This document shows positions 8,517 through 17,362 of a DNA stretch of 56,083 nt, piece by piece. Within the stretch, counting starts at the first letter, position 1; each line of letters opens with the position of its first letter. The translations under genes and the position numbers were made by a program. The DNA comes from Bacteroidota bacterium. GTDB lineage: Bacteria; Bacteroidota; Bacteroidia; Chitinophagales; Chitinophagaceae. The notes under the pieces were generated by a model, which worked only from the letters and a program-made list of their open reading frames with translations, did no database searches and was not told where the DNA came from. Where the stretch lies: positions 1-56,083 of the forward strand of contig JAFDXY010000019.1 of assembly GCA_018267725.1 (NCBI GenBank). The letters run 5' to 3'.

Positions 8517-9617
8517 CTATTGTATAGCTATTTTGGTTAATGTGTTTAAAAAATCATCTTTTACAGCGGCACCAATACCGGGTGTTTCATCTAATAATAA
8601 TTTCATGCCGTTATATTTTACACCACCAATTACAGGATCTATTTTATGACCAAGTAAACAAGTATCTAAATCGTAAAACTGAATGTTTTGTTTTGCCATT
8701 GCAAAATGTACTTTGGCAGTTAATGCAACTCTGCTTTCTAACATTCCACCCATCATACAAGGAATATTACTTTGTTGTGCAACTGCATTAATTTTTAATG
8801 CTTCGTGTATGCCGCCACTTTTAGCAAACTTAATGTTTATATAAGCTGCAGCATTATTTCTAATTATGTTTTCTGCATCGTAATGTGTAAATACACTTTC
8901 GTCTGCCATAATTTTTACGGGAGAAAGTTGGCATAGTTGCGGTAACAAATAATCGTTGTGCTTACGCATGGGTTGCTCGCAAAACTGAATATTGTATTTA
9001 CCTATTTCTGTTAAAGCAAATACTGCATCATTATAACTCCAACCTTGGTTGGCATCTATTCTTAAAATAATTTTTTCGCCAACTGCTTCTCTAATTTTTT
9101 TTATTCTTTCAACATCTTCTTTTGCATTTTTTCCCAACTTTACTTTAATCATATTTACACCATTCTTTATAAATTCTGTAGCAGTGGTAGCCATGTTTTG
9201 GGGTGTATCAATTCCAATAGTTAAATCGCTTTCAATTTCTTTTTGTGTCCCTCCTAAAAATTCATATAAAGGTTTATTTTCATATTTTGAAGCAATATCG
9301 TACAATGCTAAATCAAATGCACTTTTTGCAGTGTAGTTTCCTGCTATCATTAAATGCAATTCGTTTATTCTTGCTTCAATGTCTAAAGGATTTTTTCCAA
9401 TCCATATTTCAGAAAAATCTTTTGCTAATTCAAAACATGTATTTTGTGTTTCGCCTGCTATCATAGGAAATGCAGAGCACTCACCAACTCCCATAATATT
9501 TTCATTGGTATAAATTTTTATAAAAATATTTTGAGCAAAGTACATAGTGCCTGTTGCAATGGTAAATGGCACCATTGGAATAGAATATTTGTAAACTTCA
9601 ATTTTTGTTATAAGCAT
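8517..9617 (-). CDS. Dipeptide epimerase (L-Ala-D/L-Glu epimerase type, enolase superfamily)
   Basis: Enolase-superfamily enzyme predicted to epimerise dipeptides such as L-Ala-D-Glu during recycling or breakdown of murein peptides. Catalytic residues are all visible: the KxK motif at K158/K160 (IKVKLG), metal ligands D188 (RIDANQGW), E214 (FCEQPM) and D239 (MADES), and the opposite-face lysine K263 (NIKFAKSGG). The 366-residue length is normal. The superfamily also contains muconate cycloisomerases and o-succinylbenzoate synthases; the residue pattern favours a dipeptide epimerase, but substrate specificity remains inference. It converges with the TPR gene, 13 bp away. Confidence 0.82.
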   Translation of the reverse strand: MLITKIEVYKYSIPMVPFTIATGTMYFAQNIFIKIYTNENIMGVGECSAFPMIAGETQNTCFELAKDFSEIWIGKNPLDIEARINELHLMIAGNYTAKSAFDLALYDIASKYENKPLYEFLGGTQKEIESDLTIGIDTPQNMATTATEFIKNGVNMIKVKLGKNAKEDVERIKKIREAVGEKIILRIDANQGWSYNDAVFALTEIGKYNIQFCEQPMRKHNDYLLPQLCQLSPVKIMADESVFTHYDAENIIRNNAAAYINIKFAKSGGIHEALKINAVAQQSNIPCMMGGMLESRVALTAKVHFAMAKQNIQFYDLDTCLLGHKIDPVIGGVKYNGMKLLLDETPGIGAAVKDDFLNTLTKIAIQ

Positions 9618-9724
9618 AAAAGAAAAAATGAAGTACGAATGTAAGTGATATTAAGGCTTGTAGCGAAAAGGAAATGCTACTACTATTATTTTTCTGTAGA
9701 AATATTATTGCGAAGAAAATTATT

Positions 9725-10129
9725 TTATTTAACTCCATTATTATCAACAGCAACAACAGGAGTGGCTCCTAATTTTTTTATTACTTGCATTACTTTAATG
9801 GTTGTTCCTAAATGTGATGTACTATCTCCATTAATTACAACAGAAGGTTTATCTGTTTCTTTAGCTAAAAATTCTTTTAAATCATTTTCTAATTCTTCAA
9901 AAGGAATAGCTTTTTGCCCAATATAAATTTGCTGATTTTTATCAACCGTAATAACAACTGTTTGTTTTGCTTTGGTATCGCTTTTAGCTTTTGGGTTAGA
10001 AACCTTAATAACATTGGGGTTTGCTAATGTTGATACAATTAAAAAGAATAATAAAAGAATAAATAAAATATCGTTTAATGCACCCGTATGTACTTCGGGT
10101 TGCTTTCTAAATTTGCTTTTAATATTCAT
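9725..10129 (-). CDS. exbD: ExbD/TolR-type biopolymer transport protein
   Basis: Single-span partner of the MotA/TolQ/ExbB proton channel, coupling the proton gradient to outer-membrane work. The 134 residues begin with a basic cytoplasmic stretch, then the transmembrane helix (ALNDILFILLLFFLIVSTL, about 17-35) with the conserved aspartate near its start (LNDILF), and a periplasmic domain ending with the conserved VVAVD region. It lies 71 bp downstream of exbB on the same strand. No TonB gene is adjacent. TolR and ExbD are hard to tell apart here. Confidence 0.85.
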   Translation of the reverse strand: MNIKSKFRKQPEVHTGALNDILFILLLFFLIVSTLANPNVIKVSNPKAKSDTKAKQTVVITVDKNQQIYIGQKAIPFEELENDLKEFLAKETDKPSVVINGDSTSHLGTTIKVMQVIKKLGATPVVAVDNNGVK

Positions 10130-10200
10130 GTTCTTTAAGTTATAATTATATATTATGAATTAAAGCAATATGCTTATTATTCATAACTTATCACTTATCA

Positions 10201-10905
10201 TTACTTTGTTGGTTCTTGTAAAATATCTATAAACTCTGCACTTGCGTTTTCCATTTTATTGGCTGTTTTATCTATTTGTGTAGTAAGAAAATTATGACCT
10301 ACATACGCAATTAAACCAATAATTAAACCTGTGGCACTGGTAATCATTTTAGTGTAAATACCACCGGCAATGGTGTTTAATGTGTATTCTCCGGTTGATG
10401 CAATTGCATAAAATAATTGAACCATACCAACTATTGTTCCTAAAAAACCAAACATTGGTGCAATGCCTGCAATTAGCGAAAGAATGTTAAGATTACGTTC
10501 CATTTTATACATTTCTAATCTGCCTACATTCTCCATACTTTTTTCAATAGCATCAATAGGTTTGCCAATACGTTGAATACCTTTTTCTATAATTCGGGCA
10601 ACAGGGTTATTGGTATTTTTTGCTAAACTCTTTGCTGCACTTACGTTTCCACTTATAATATTATCTCTAACAATATTCATAAAGCTTGTATCAATTTTAG
10701 CAGCTTTGCTAATTGCCATTAATCTTTCAGTAAAAACAAAAATGGCAACCACCAATAAAAAGTATAATGGATACATAATAAAACCACCTTTCTCTAATAA
10801 ATCCCACATTGAAATTTTTTCGGGAACAGGAGGAATGTTACTTGTTGCTACTTTGTGTAGCGTATCTATAACAGCATTTGTTGTAGCCTGCAATAAATGA
10901 AACAT
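10201..10905 (-). CDS. exbB: MotA/TolQ/ExbB proton channel family protein
   Basis: Inner-membrane proton channel subunit of 234 residues. There is an N-terminal segment, one helix at about 40-63 (GGFIMYPLYFLLVVAIFVFTE), a cytoplasmic domain, and two further helices around LIAGIAPMFGFLGTIVGMVQLF and MITSATGLIIGLIAYVGHNFL. The FLGTIVGM and TGLIIGL motifs are typical of the family. Followed by exbD, so the two probably power a TonB- or Tol-like system. The 71-bp gap between them is AT-rich and contains near-repeats of an ATAACTTAT type. Confidence 0.88.
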   Translation of the reverse strand: MFHLLQATTNAVIDTLHKVATSNIPPVPEKISMWDLLEKGGFIMYPLYFLLVVAIFVFTERLMAISKAAKIDTSFMNIVRDNIISGNVSAAKSLAKNTNNPVARIIEKGIQRIGKPIDAIEKSMENVGRLEMYKMERNLNILSLIAGIAPMFGFLGTIVGMVQLFYAIASTGEYTLNTIAGGIYTKMITSATGLIIGLIAYVGHNFLTTQIDKTANKMENASAEFIDILQEPTK

Positions 10906-11030
10906 GCTTTTTTATTTTGTGTGAACTAAAGTAGAAGTTAATGCAAAGCAAATATGTTGCTGTGAATAAAATTGCAGATGATTTATTTTTTAAGAAAGAT
11001 TTTGCACATAGTGAATTGTGCTGTAATTAA

Positions 11031-11060
11031 AAAAGCATCCTAACAATTAAGGATGCTTTT
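11031..11060 (-). terminator. Hairpin terminator after the SPFH gene
   Basis: AAAAGCATCC and GGATGCTTTT form a 10-bp perfect stem around TAACAATTAA. On the minus strand it is followed by a T-run (TTTTTTAATT), and it lies 27 bp after the SPFH stop codon. It is nearly symmetric and could work in both directions. Confidence 0.8.
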
Positions 11061-11086
11061 ATGTTTAAAATTTGTGTTACTGTTTA

Positions 11087-12016
11087 TTAATTATCTCCAT
11101 CTTTCATTTTCATTATCCCCATTATTTGTTTCATGGTTTTATCCATTCCTTCGCTACTGCCATCTAAGAAAATAACATTTCCTTTACCATATTCTGCAAA
11201 GTTTTTAATAGCTTCTGTCCACATACTAAATAAAATTACGTTGGTATCTAAATTGGCTTGTTTCATTTGCTCTGCTGCTTGGCTCATACCACGTGCAACT
11301 TCTTCTCTAAATAAAGCCACACCTTGTCCGCGTAAACGAGCTGCTTCTTTTTCTGCTTCTGCCGAAATTTTTATGGCATTACCTTCTGCTTCTGCAGCTT
11401 TTGTTTTAGTAATTAATAAAGCTTGACCTTCATTTTCGGCTGCAGCTTTTAAATTATTGCTGGCAACCACTTTGCTCATGCTATCCATTATTTGTTGGTC
11501 AAAAGTAATATCGTTTATTTGAAGGTCTTGTAAATGGTAACCCCAATCTTCTAAACTATGGTCTATTTGTTCTTTTACAAATTCTACAATTTCTCTTCTT
11601 AATAATAAAATTTCGGCTTGCTTTTTTGTAGCAACAAATGCACGTATAGAGCCTTCAACAGTTCTTATTAAGGCTTGCATTAAATCTTTATCGCTAATAA
11701 ATTTAAAGGCAACTTTTTTTATGGTTTCTTCATCGGCATTTAAAACAGAATAAAGTAACATACTTTTAAAATAAACATTTGCCTGATCTACGGTTACTGC
11801 CTGAAATTCTAATTCAACCGAACGATTTTGAACACTAACAGTTTTAAAAACAGATTCTAAAACAGGAATTTTAAAGTTTAAACCCGGTCTTAATATGCGT
11901 TGGTATTTTCCAAACATAGTTATTACGGCAATAGTACCTTGCGTAACGGTAACTAATCCGCTAAAAAATATAAAAATTAAAACTAATACCCACCAATAAT
12001 TTACTAATAAAGACAT
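11087..12016 (-). CDS. SPFH/Band 7 domain protein (stomatin/prohibitin-like)
   Basis: Membrane-anchored scaffold of the SPFH family, which assembles into large rings at membrane microdomains. The 309-residue protein has an N-terminal anchor (about 5-27), the Band 7 domain (FGKYQRILRPGLNFKIPVLE onward), and a long alanine/glutamate-rich coiled coil (about 190-250; TKAAEAEGNAIKISAEAEKEAARLRG). HflK and HflC are related, but no HflC partner or NfeD protein is adjacent. It is probably transcribed alone and ends at the hairpin at 11031-11060. Confidence 0.85.
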   Translation of the reverse strand: MSLLVNYWWVLVLIFIFFSGLVTVTQGTIAVITMFGKYQRILRPGLNFKIPVLESVFKTVSVQNRSVELEFQAVTVDQANVYFKSMLLYSVLNADEETIKKVAFKFISDKDLMQALIRTVEGSIRAFVATKKQAEILLLRREIVEFVKEQIDHSLEDWGYHLQDLQINDITFDQQIMDSMSKVVASNNLKAAAENEGQALLITKTKAAEAEGNAIKISAEAEKEAARLRGQGVALFREEVARGMSQAAEQMKQANLDTNVILFSMWTEAIKNFAEYGKGNVIFLDGSSEGMDKTMKQIMGIMKMKDGDN

Positions 12017-12173
12017 AGTGTGAAAATTTAGAAGCTAAAGTTAATATAAGTTTTGAGGCGGTAAACAAAATTTTACAAATAATATTGTGAACAACTGTTT
12101 TTTTTATATATCCCTTATTCACGTGGTGTTGCTTACAAAAGAAAACACTTATTTTTAAGCAGAATTTTTAGGT

Positions 12174-12791
12174 ATGAAAAATATTATTCTATACTGTTTA
12201 ATAATTATTGGCATAGCTGCAATTGTTTCTTGCCACCATAAAGTGCAGCAAGCAGCACCCGTAAGAAAAGATACTATTCCTACAGTAAAAGAACCTGATG
12301 TTTATATTCCGTTTACAAAAGAATTGTATAATATTTTAAAGGCTTCAAATATTGATGTAAGAAAAGTACAGTTTTATGTTGATCAGCAAATTGTATTAAG
12401 CCGTAATCTTACACAAGGCAAAACAGAAGTTATTAATGGTGTGATAAAATTTTCTAATGGAAATTATGTTGATGAAGTTATTATACAACAACACACACCT
12501 TGTATAGTTGATTCGGTTGATTACGATGGCTTTCGTGTAAGTTTTGGCGGAGCTGCCAATTGGTTTAAATTTATTAACAGTAGGCAAAGCACATACCCCG
12601 ATAATTATGTTTGCTCGGGAACTAATTGGAAAGATGGTACTGCAGATTTATTGTATAATAAATTAGTATATCGCGGAAGTTGCGGAACATGTGGCAGCCT
12701 TGCTGATGTTAGGTTAGAAGTTAAACAAAGTGAATTTGATAACAGCACCAGAAAAACAACTGTATTACCTGGTAGAAGAGTTGGTAATTAG
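12174..12791 (+). CDS. Predicted lipoprotein of unknown function
   Basis: A 205-residue exported protein. Residues 1-19 form a signal peptide ending in AIVSC, a good lipobox with lipidated Cys20, followed by a short linker rich in Pro and Ala. The mature part contains a cysteine-rich end (YRGSCGTCGSLADVRLE) that could form a disulfide or bind metal. I do not recognise the family. It stands alone between a divergent SPFH gene and a convergent kdsA. Confidence 0.7.
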   Translation: MKNIILYCLIIIGIAAIVSCHHKVQQAAPVRKDTIPTVKEPDVYIPFTKELYNILKASNIDVRKVQFYVDQQIVLSRNLTQGKTEVINGVIKFSNGNYVDEVIIQQHTPCIVDSVDYDGFRVSFGGAANWFKFINSRQSTYPDNYVCSGTNWKDGTADLLYNKLVYRGSCGTCGSLADVRLEVKQSEFDNSTRKTTVLPGRRVGN

Positions 12792-12822
12792 CTGCTTATT
12801 ATATTATAATTTTTTATAAATT

Positions 12823-13647
12823 TTAAATAACAGCTTTTCTTAGTTTAACTAATTGCATTAATAAGTTTTCTAATAAATCTAATTGCAACATATTTGCTCC
12901 ATCGCTTAATGCAATAGAAGGGTTGGGATGTGTTTCAATAAACAAACCATCTGCACCAGTTGCAATAGCAGCTTTTGCAATAGTACCAATCATTTGCGGG
13001 TTGCCACCTGTAATACCACTTGTTTGGTTAGGTTGTTGTAAAGCATGTGTGCAATCCATAATTACAGGTGTATTATGTTTTTTCATAATAGGAATATTTC
13101 TGTAATCAACCACTAAATCCTGATACCCAAAAGTTGTTCCTCTTTCAGTAAGCATTATTTTTTCATTACCTGCTTTTTTAATTTTATCAACTGCAAACTG
13201 CATAGATTCGCCACTTAAAAATTGCCCTTTTTTTACATTAACTATTTTATTGGTTTGTGCTGAGGCAATTAATAAATCTGTTTGTCGGCATAAAAATGCG
13301 GGTATTTGTAAAATATCAATATACTTTCCTGCTTCGGCACATTCATCGTGTGCATGCACATCAGATGTGGTGGGAAGTTTAAAAGTATCTCCAACTTTTT
13401 TAATTAAATCTAATCCAATAGAATCTCCCAAACCGGTAAAGGAGCTTGCACTTGTTCTATTTGCTTTTCTATAACTTGCTTTAAATATATATGGAATTTC
13501 TAATTTTTTACAAATAGAAGAAACTTTATCGGCAACTTCCATTACCAATGCTTCGTTTTCAACAACACATGGTCCGGCAATTAAAAAAAAGTTATCGGGA
13601 TTGTATGATTGATGTTTAAATAAATCTTGTAAATATTGTGGTAACAT
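12823..13647 (-). CDS. kdsA: 3-deoxy-8-phosphooctulonate synthase
   Basis: Condenses phosphoenolpyruvate with arabinose 5-phosphate to give KDO 8-phosphate, the first committed step toward the KDO of lipopolysaccharide. The 274 residues contain the family hallmarks AGPCVVENE (about 24-32), FKASYRKANRTS, TTSDVHAHDECAEAGKYIDILQIPAFLCRQTDLL, the LTERGTTFGY loop, DCTHALQQP and the metal-binding ETHPNPSIALSDGANML. Cysteine in the AGPCV position and the DGAN end match KdsA. Other LPS genes are not adjacent. Confidence 0.96.
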   Translation of the reverse strand: MLPQYLQDLFKHQSYNPDNFFLIAGPCVVENEALVMEVADKVSSICKKLEIPYIFKASYRKANRTSASSFTGLGDSIGLDLIKKVGDTFKLPTTSDVHAHDECAEAGKYIDILQIPAFLCRQTDLLIASAQTNKIVNVKKGQFLSGESMQFAVDKIKKAGNEKIMLTERGTTFGYQDLVVDYRNIPIMKKHNTPVIMDCTHALQQPNQTSGITGGNPQMIGTIAKAAIATGADGLFIETHPNPSIALSDGANMLQLDLLENLLMQLVKLRKAVI

Positions 13648-13788
13648 AAAATTTATACAGTTTATAAATGTTTGCGAAATTACACTAAGTTTTTATTTCT
13701 TTGCTAAAGGTTATTAATGTAGTTAAAGCAAAGAACTTGATAATTAAAAATACGGATGTTTTATTTGCAAGGAAGATTAGTATTGTTG

Positions 13789-13811
13789 CAGTTGAAGTGT
13801 GCGACGCAACA
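13789..13811. repeat. Short dispersed intergenic repeat, copy 2
   Basis: In the 206-bp gap between divergent kdsA and the threonine dehydrogenase gene. Its reverse complement aligns with 5982-6003, sharing GTTGyGTCrCwCACTT. The rest of this gap is AT-rich and holds no other recognisable feature. Confidence 0.4.
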
Positions 13812-13853
13812 GAAGTTTAATAATAATTCTAAAGTTGATAACAAAAATAAATT

Positions 13854-14792
13854 ATGGTAAAAGAAAAGATTTTAGTAATTGGTGCAAGCGGGCAAATTGG
13901 TGTAGAATTAACATTGGCACTAAGAAAAATATACGGAAATAATAATGTAGTTGCCAGCGATTTACGCGAGCAAAACCCTTTATTAGAAGGCACTGGCCCT
14001 TATGTAAGTTTAGATGTAATGAATAAAGAAATGCTGCATGTACAAGTTATTAGACAAAATATTACGCAGATTTATTTATTGGCAGCTATACTTTCTGCAA
14101 CCGGCGAAAAAAACCCGAACCTTGCTTGGCATTTAAATATGCAAGGCTTATTAAATGTGTTAGATATTGCACGAGAAGAAAAACTAAGCAAAGTATATTG
14201 GCCATCATCTATTGCTGTGTTTGGCCCCACAAGCCCTAAACAAAGTTGCCCGCAACAAACAATTATAGAACCCATAACTGTTTATGGAATAAGCAAATAT
14301 GCAGGAGAATTTTGGTGCAACTATTATAACCAACGTTATGGAGTTGATGTAAGAAGTTTGCGTTATCCGGGTTTAATAAGTTATAAATCTGCACCGGGTG
14401 GTGGAACAACAGATTATGCAATAGAAATTTTTCATGAAGCATTAGAAAATAAAAAGTATGAATGTTTTTTGCAAGAAGATACTTATTTACCTATGATGTA
14501 TATGCCCGATGCCATTAGAGCAACCATTGAATTAATGGAAGCTCCGGCAGAAAACATATCTATAAGAACTTCATATAATATTTCTGCAATGAGTTTTTCG
14601 CCTAAAGAAATTACAACTTCTATAAAAAAACATATTCCGGAATTTAGTATTAACTATAAACCCGATTACAGACAAAAAATTGCCAACAGTTGGCCGCAAA
14701 GTATTGATGACAGTGTTGCAGCCAACGATTGGAATTGGAAACCCGAATATGATTTAGATAAAATGGTAAAAGATATGTTAGATAATATTTAG
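13854..14792 (+). CDS. tdh: NAD-dependent SDR epimerase-type L-threonine 3-dehydrogenase
   Basis: Extended short-chain dehydrogenase predicted to oxidise L-threonine to 2-amino-3-ketobutyrate. The 312 residues have the Rossmann GASGQIG loop (10-16), the acidic residue after beta-2 (ASDLRE), the catalytic serines in YWPSSIAVFGP, and the YxxxK pair Y144/K148 in VYGISK. The segments RYPGLISYKSAPGGGTTDYA and YLPMMYMPDAIRATIELM are characteristic of the SDR-type threonine dehydrogenase, which is unrelated to the zinc-dependent Tdh. The glycine C-acetyltransferase partner (kbl) is not adjacent. UDP-sugar epimerases share the fold but lack the GGGTTDYA segment. Confidence 0.85.
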   Translation: MVKEKILVIGASGQIGVELTLALRKIYGNNNVVASDLREQNPLLEGTGPYVSLDVMNKEMLHVQVIRQNITQIYLLAAILSATGEKNPNLAWHLNMQGLLNVLDIAREEKLSKVYWPSSIAVFGPTSPKQSCPQQTIIEPITVYGISKYAGEFWCNYYNQRYGVDVRSLRYPGLISYKSAPGGGTTDYAIEIFHEALENKKYECFLQEDTYLPMMYMPDAIRATIELMEAPAENISIRTSYNISAMSFSPKEITTSIKKHIPEFSINYKPDYRQKIANSWPQSIDDSVAANDWNWKPEYDLDKMVKDMLDNI

Positions 14793-14805
14793 AAATAATT
14801 TTTTG

Positions 14806-15615
14806 TTAGAATCTAATTCCAAAATTTATTCCTAAACCTCTAACACCTAACCATGGACCAGATGCATCTAAGCTAGCAAACTGACCTGAATTATCTACCT
14901 TTCCTGTAACCTTAAACGGAGAAGCATCTATACTGTTTAATTTTTTTTGCAAAGCAGTTTGTTCAGAATCGTAACCCGGTGCCGGTGGTGTTCCTGATAA
15001 TGGTGGTGTAAATGTTGCTTTTAAATCTTTTGATTGGCAATTGCCAAAGTGGGCACCAATAATCCAAATATCTATAACACAGTTTTTAAATATGTTATGT
15101 TGTGTTCCTATCATAATTCCGCCACTCATTGCAGATACACTACCTGTAAATACAGCACTTCTTGAGTTGCTTCCTGTTGGTGTGGTGTAAGTATATTTAA
15201 TAGGAACAGTCATATCAAAATTTGAATATCTTCCATACAATGCTAAATAAAAACCTCGCATGTTTTTATGGCTGTATAATCTAAACTCTGGTGTTATGGC
15301 ATAACCTCCTAATTTGTAAGTACTGAAATCTATACTGTTATCTTTTATAATAGATTGTATTTGGCTTTGATAAGGCAATTCTCCATTGGGCATAAAACGA
15401 TAGTTTACAGAAAGAGAAGTTTTTTTACCAATAGCTCTTTCATAAGTAAAACTATAATTGTTTAATAGCAATGAACTTAAATTCATTTTAATAATATTTC
15501 TGCCCGATGCATAAGTTTTAACAGGCTTGGCTACAGTTGTATCTGCTACTTGTGCAAATGATTGTTGCATAATAAAAATGCAAACAATAGAAAATGCTGA
15601 GATTGTTTTTTTCAT
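14806..15615 (-). CDS. Secreted outer-membrane beta-barrel-like protein, function unknown
   Basis: A 269-residue protein with a clear signal peptide (1-21, cleavage after SFAQ) and alternating hydrophobic strands ending in a C-terminal aromatic residue (GLGINFGIRF), typical of an outer-membrane barrel. The start of the mature part (NIIKMNLSSLLLNNYSFTYERAIG) resembles the Bacteroidota DUF3575-like group, but that assignment is by impression only. The gene lies 22 bp downstream of an Rrf2-type regulator on the same strand and may be co-transcribed with it. Confidence 0.65.
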   Translation of the reverse strand: MKKTISAFSIVCIFIMQQSFAQVADTTVAKPVKTYASGRNIIKMNLSSLLLNNYSFTYERAIGKKTSLSVNYRFMPNGELPYQSQIQSIIKDNSIDFSTYKLGGYAITPEFRLYSHKNMRGFYLALYGRYSNFDMTVPIKYTYTTPTGSNSRSAVFTGSVSAMSGGIMIGTQHNIFKNCVIDIWIIGAHFGNCQSKDLKATFTPPLSGTPPAPGYDSEQTALQKKLNSIDASPFKVTGKVDNSGQFASLDASGPWLGVRGLGINFGIRF

Positions 15616-15637
15616 ACAGGTATTTTTTTGTTAAAGG

Positions 15638-16054
15638 TTACATAGTTTTTTCAGTAATATCTGCAACAGTTTTGTTTTCAAGAATAGCTAAGGTTGCATC
15701 TCTTACTTCTATCATTACTTTGTTTAAGCCGCAACATTTTTCATCGCAGCTTTTACATTTTTCGTAGAAATTTAAACTTACACAGGGGAGTAGTGCAATG
15801 GGACCATCTACCAAACGTATAATTTTAGCCAATTTAATTTTAGCCGGAGGTAATTTAAAAAAATAACCGCCGCCTTTTCCTTTCTTACTATCTAAAATAT
15901 CTGCTTTTTTTAATTCTAACAAAATATTTTCTAAAAACTTCAAAGGAATTTTTTTCTTTTTTGAAATTTCTGCAATTAATACAGGACCATCTTTATCTTT
16001 TTCGGCCAAGTACATTAAAGCTTTAAATGCGTATTGTGTTTTTTTAGATAACAT
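15638..16054 (-). CDS. Rrf2 family transcriptional regulator, probably Fe-S
   Basis: A 138-residue winged-helix regulator. The N-terminus (MLSKKTQYAFKALMYLA) and the helix-turn-helix with PLKFLENILLELKKADIL and a GKGGGYFF wing are textbook Rrf2. C-terminal cysteines C91, C100, C103 and C107/C108 could ligate an Fe-S cluster as in IscR or NsrR, although the spacing resembles the generic family rather than IscR. Signal and targets are unknown. The 40-bp gap to the divergent beta-barrel gene at 16095 probably contains its operator, suggesting control of both neighbours. Confidence 0.88.
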   Translation of the reverse strand: MLSKKTQYAFKALMYLAEKDKDGPVLIAEISKKKKIPLKFLENILLELKKADILDSKKGKGGGYFFKLPPAKIKLAKIIRLVDGPIALLPCVSLNFYEKCKSCDEKCCGLNKVMIEVRDATLAILENKTVADITEKTM

Positions 16055-16094
16055 AGTTTATATTGTGCCTACTTTAAACCTAAAAATAATCAAT

Positions 16095-16613
16095 ATGTAC
16101 AAAATAACTAATTTTTTAACGCTAACAATTGTTGTATTATTTTTTTCTGTTAGTAGTAATGCACAAATTGTAAAATTACCGAAAGCATTATTGTTCGGAA
16201 ATTTTACTTACGCTAACCCGCAAGGAGATTTTGCAAATTCTTATTCGAACGGAACGGGTTTTGAAGTAGGCGGTGGTTTGGGTTTAGGAAAAACTTTGTT
16301 GTATGCATCAACAGGTTATATGAAATATAGTGGCAATGGTGATAATTTAAAAGTTGTGCCGTTTAAAGTTGGTATTAGACGTTATTTATTGTTAGGATTA
16401 TTTTTAAATGGTGCAATTGGTGTTGCATCTCAGAGTTATGATAAAAGCAGTACTACGGGTAGCAGCTTTTTATATGAAGTTGGTGCAGGTATAAAATTGT
16501 TAGGCATTGTTGAATTAGGTGCTGCTTATACAAGTTACCAGTTGGCCAATTCAGCACCAGCCGTTAATACCAATCAAATTTTATTGAAAGCGGGCGTTGC
16601 TATAAAGTTATAA
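16095..16613 (+). CDS. Secreted beta-barrel protein, function unknown
   Basis: From the ATG at 16095 this is a 172-residue protein with a signal peptide (about 1-24, ending SSNAQ) and a glycine-rich beta-strand body (FEVGGGLGLGKTLLYASTGYMK) that fits a small outer-membrane barrel. A GTG start at 16065 would add ten residues ahead of the signal peptide, so I reject it. It is divergent from the Rrf2 regulator and overlaps the end of dapB tail-to-tail by 6 bp. Confidence 0.68.
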   Translation: MYKITNFLTLTIVVLFFSVSSNAQIVKLPKALLFGNFTYANPQGDFANSYSNGTGFEVGGGLGLGKTLLYASTGYMKYSGNGDNLKVVPFKVGIRRYLLLGLFLNGAIGVASQSYDKSSTTGSSFLYEVGAGIKLLGIVELGAAYTSYQLANSAPAVNTNQILLKAGVAIKL

Positions 16614-17324
16614 ACCCAACACTTCTTTCATTCCAAAAATTCCTTTTTTATTTTTTAGAAACTCAGCAGCTAAAACAGCACCACTTGCGAAACCTGTACG
16701 ACTGTGTGCAGTATGTATAATTTCAATATCATCAACAGTTGAATGATATTTTATTTTATGTGTGCCGGGTGCAGGGTCTATTCTTTCTGAAATTATTTCT
16801 AAGTCAGATGTGTTTTCACTTAAATGATTTACCCATTTTTCTTTCGCATCAATATGTTGTAATACTTGTTCTGCAAGGGTTATAGCTGTTCCGCTGGGTG
16901 CGTCTTTTTTTTGTGTATGATGTATTTCTTGCATGGTTACATTATACTGTTTATGCTTGTTCATTAATTTGGCTAAATAAATATTTAATTCAAAAAATAA
17001 ATTCACACCAATACTATAATTACTTGCATACACTAATGCTCTGTTATTTTCATCACAATATTTTTTTACTTCATTCCATTTATCTAACCAACCGGTGCTA
17101 CCACAAACAATAGGTGTATTAAATGAAAGGCATTTCATTACATTTTCAAATGCACTATGTGGGCCGGTAAATTCTATTGCAACATCGGCTTTTGATAAAT
17201 TTTCTTTTGTAAAATCTTCTGCATTATGTAAATCTATTTTTAATACAATTGTATGCCCTTTTTGTATTGCAATTTCTTCAATGGCTTTACCCATTTTTCC
17301 GTAACCTATTAATGCTATATTCAT
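16608..17324 (-). CDS. dapB: 4-hydroxy-tetrahydrodipicolinate reductase
   Basis: NAD(P)H-dependent enzyme of the diaminopimelate/lysine pathway. The 238 residues start with the nucleotide-binding GYGKMGKAIEE loop (7-17), and contain FTGPHSAFENV, CGSTGW, and the substrate site HHTQKKDAPSGTA with the catalytic histidines and the K/SGT residues. The length is at the short end of the family, as usual in Bacteroidota. It follows DUF5683, parB and parA on the same strand, a gene order I recall as common in this phylum; lepB, often next, is absent here. Confidence 0.95.
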   Translation of the reverse strand: MNIALIGYGKMGKAIEEIAIQKGHTIVLKIDLHNAEDFTKENLSKADVAIEFTGPHSAFENVMKCLSFNTPIVCGSTGWLDKWNEVKKYCDENNRALVYASNYSIGVNLFFELNIYLAKLMNKHKQYNVTMQEIHHTQKKDAPSGTAITLAEQVLQHIDAKEKWVNHLSENTSDLEIISERIDPAPGTHKIKYHSTVDDIEIIHTAHSRTGFASGAVLAAEFLKNKKGIFGMKEVLGL

Positions 17325-17362
17325 TTCAAAAATTTCAAATTGATTATTTTATTTCTACTTTA

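Noticed and set aside
12115..12130. Possible parS site around CACGTG
   Set aside because: TTATTCACGTGGTGTT has the CACGTG core but only about 9 of 16 consensus positions, and its arms are not complementary.
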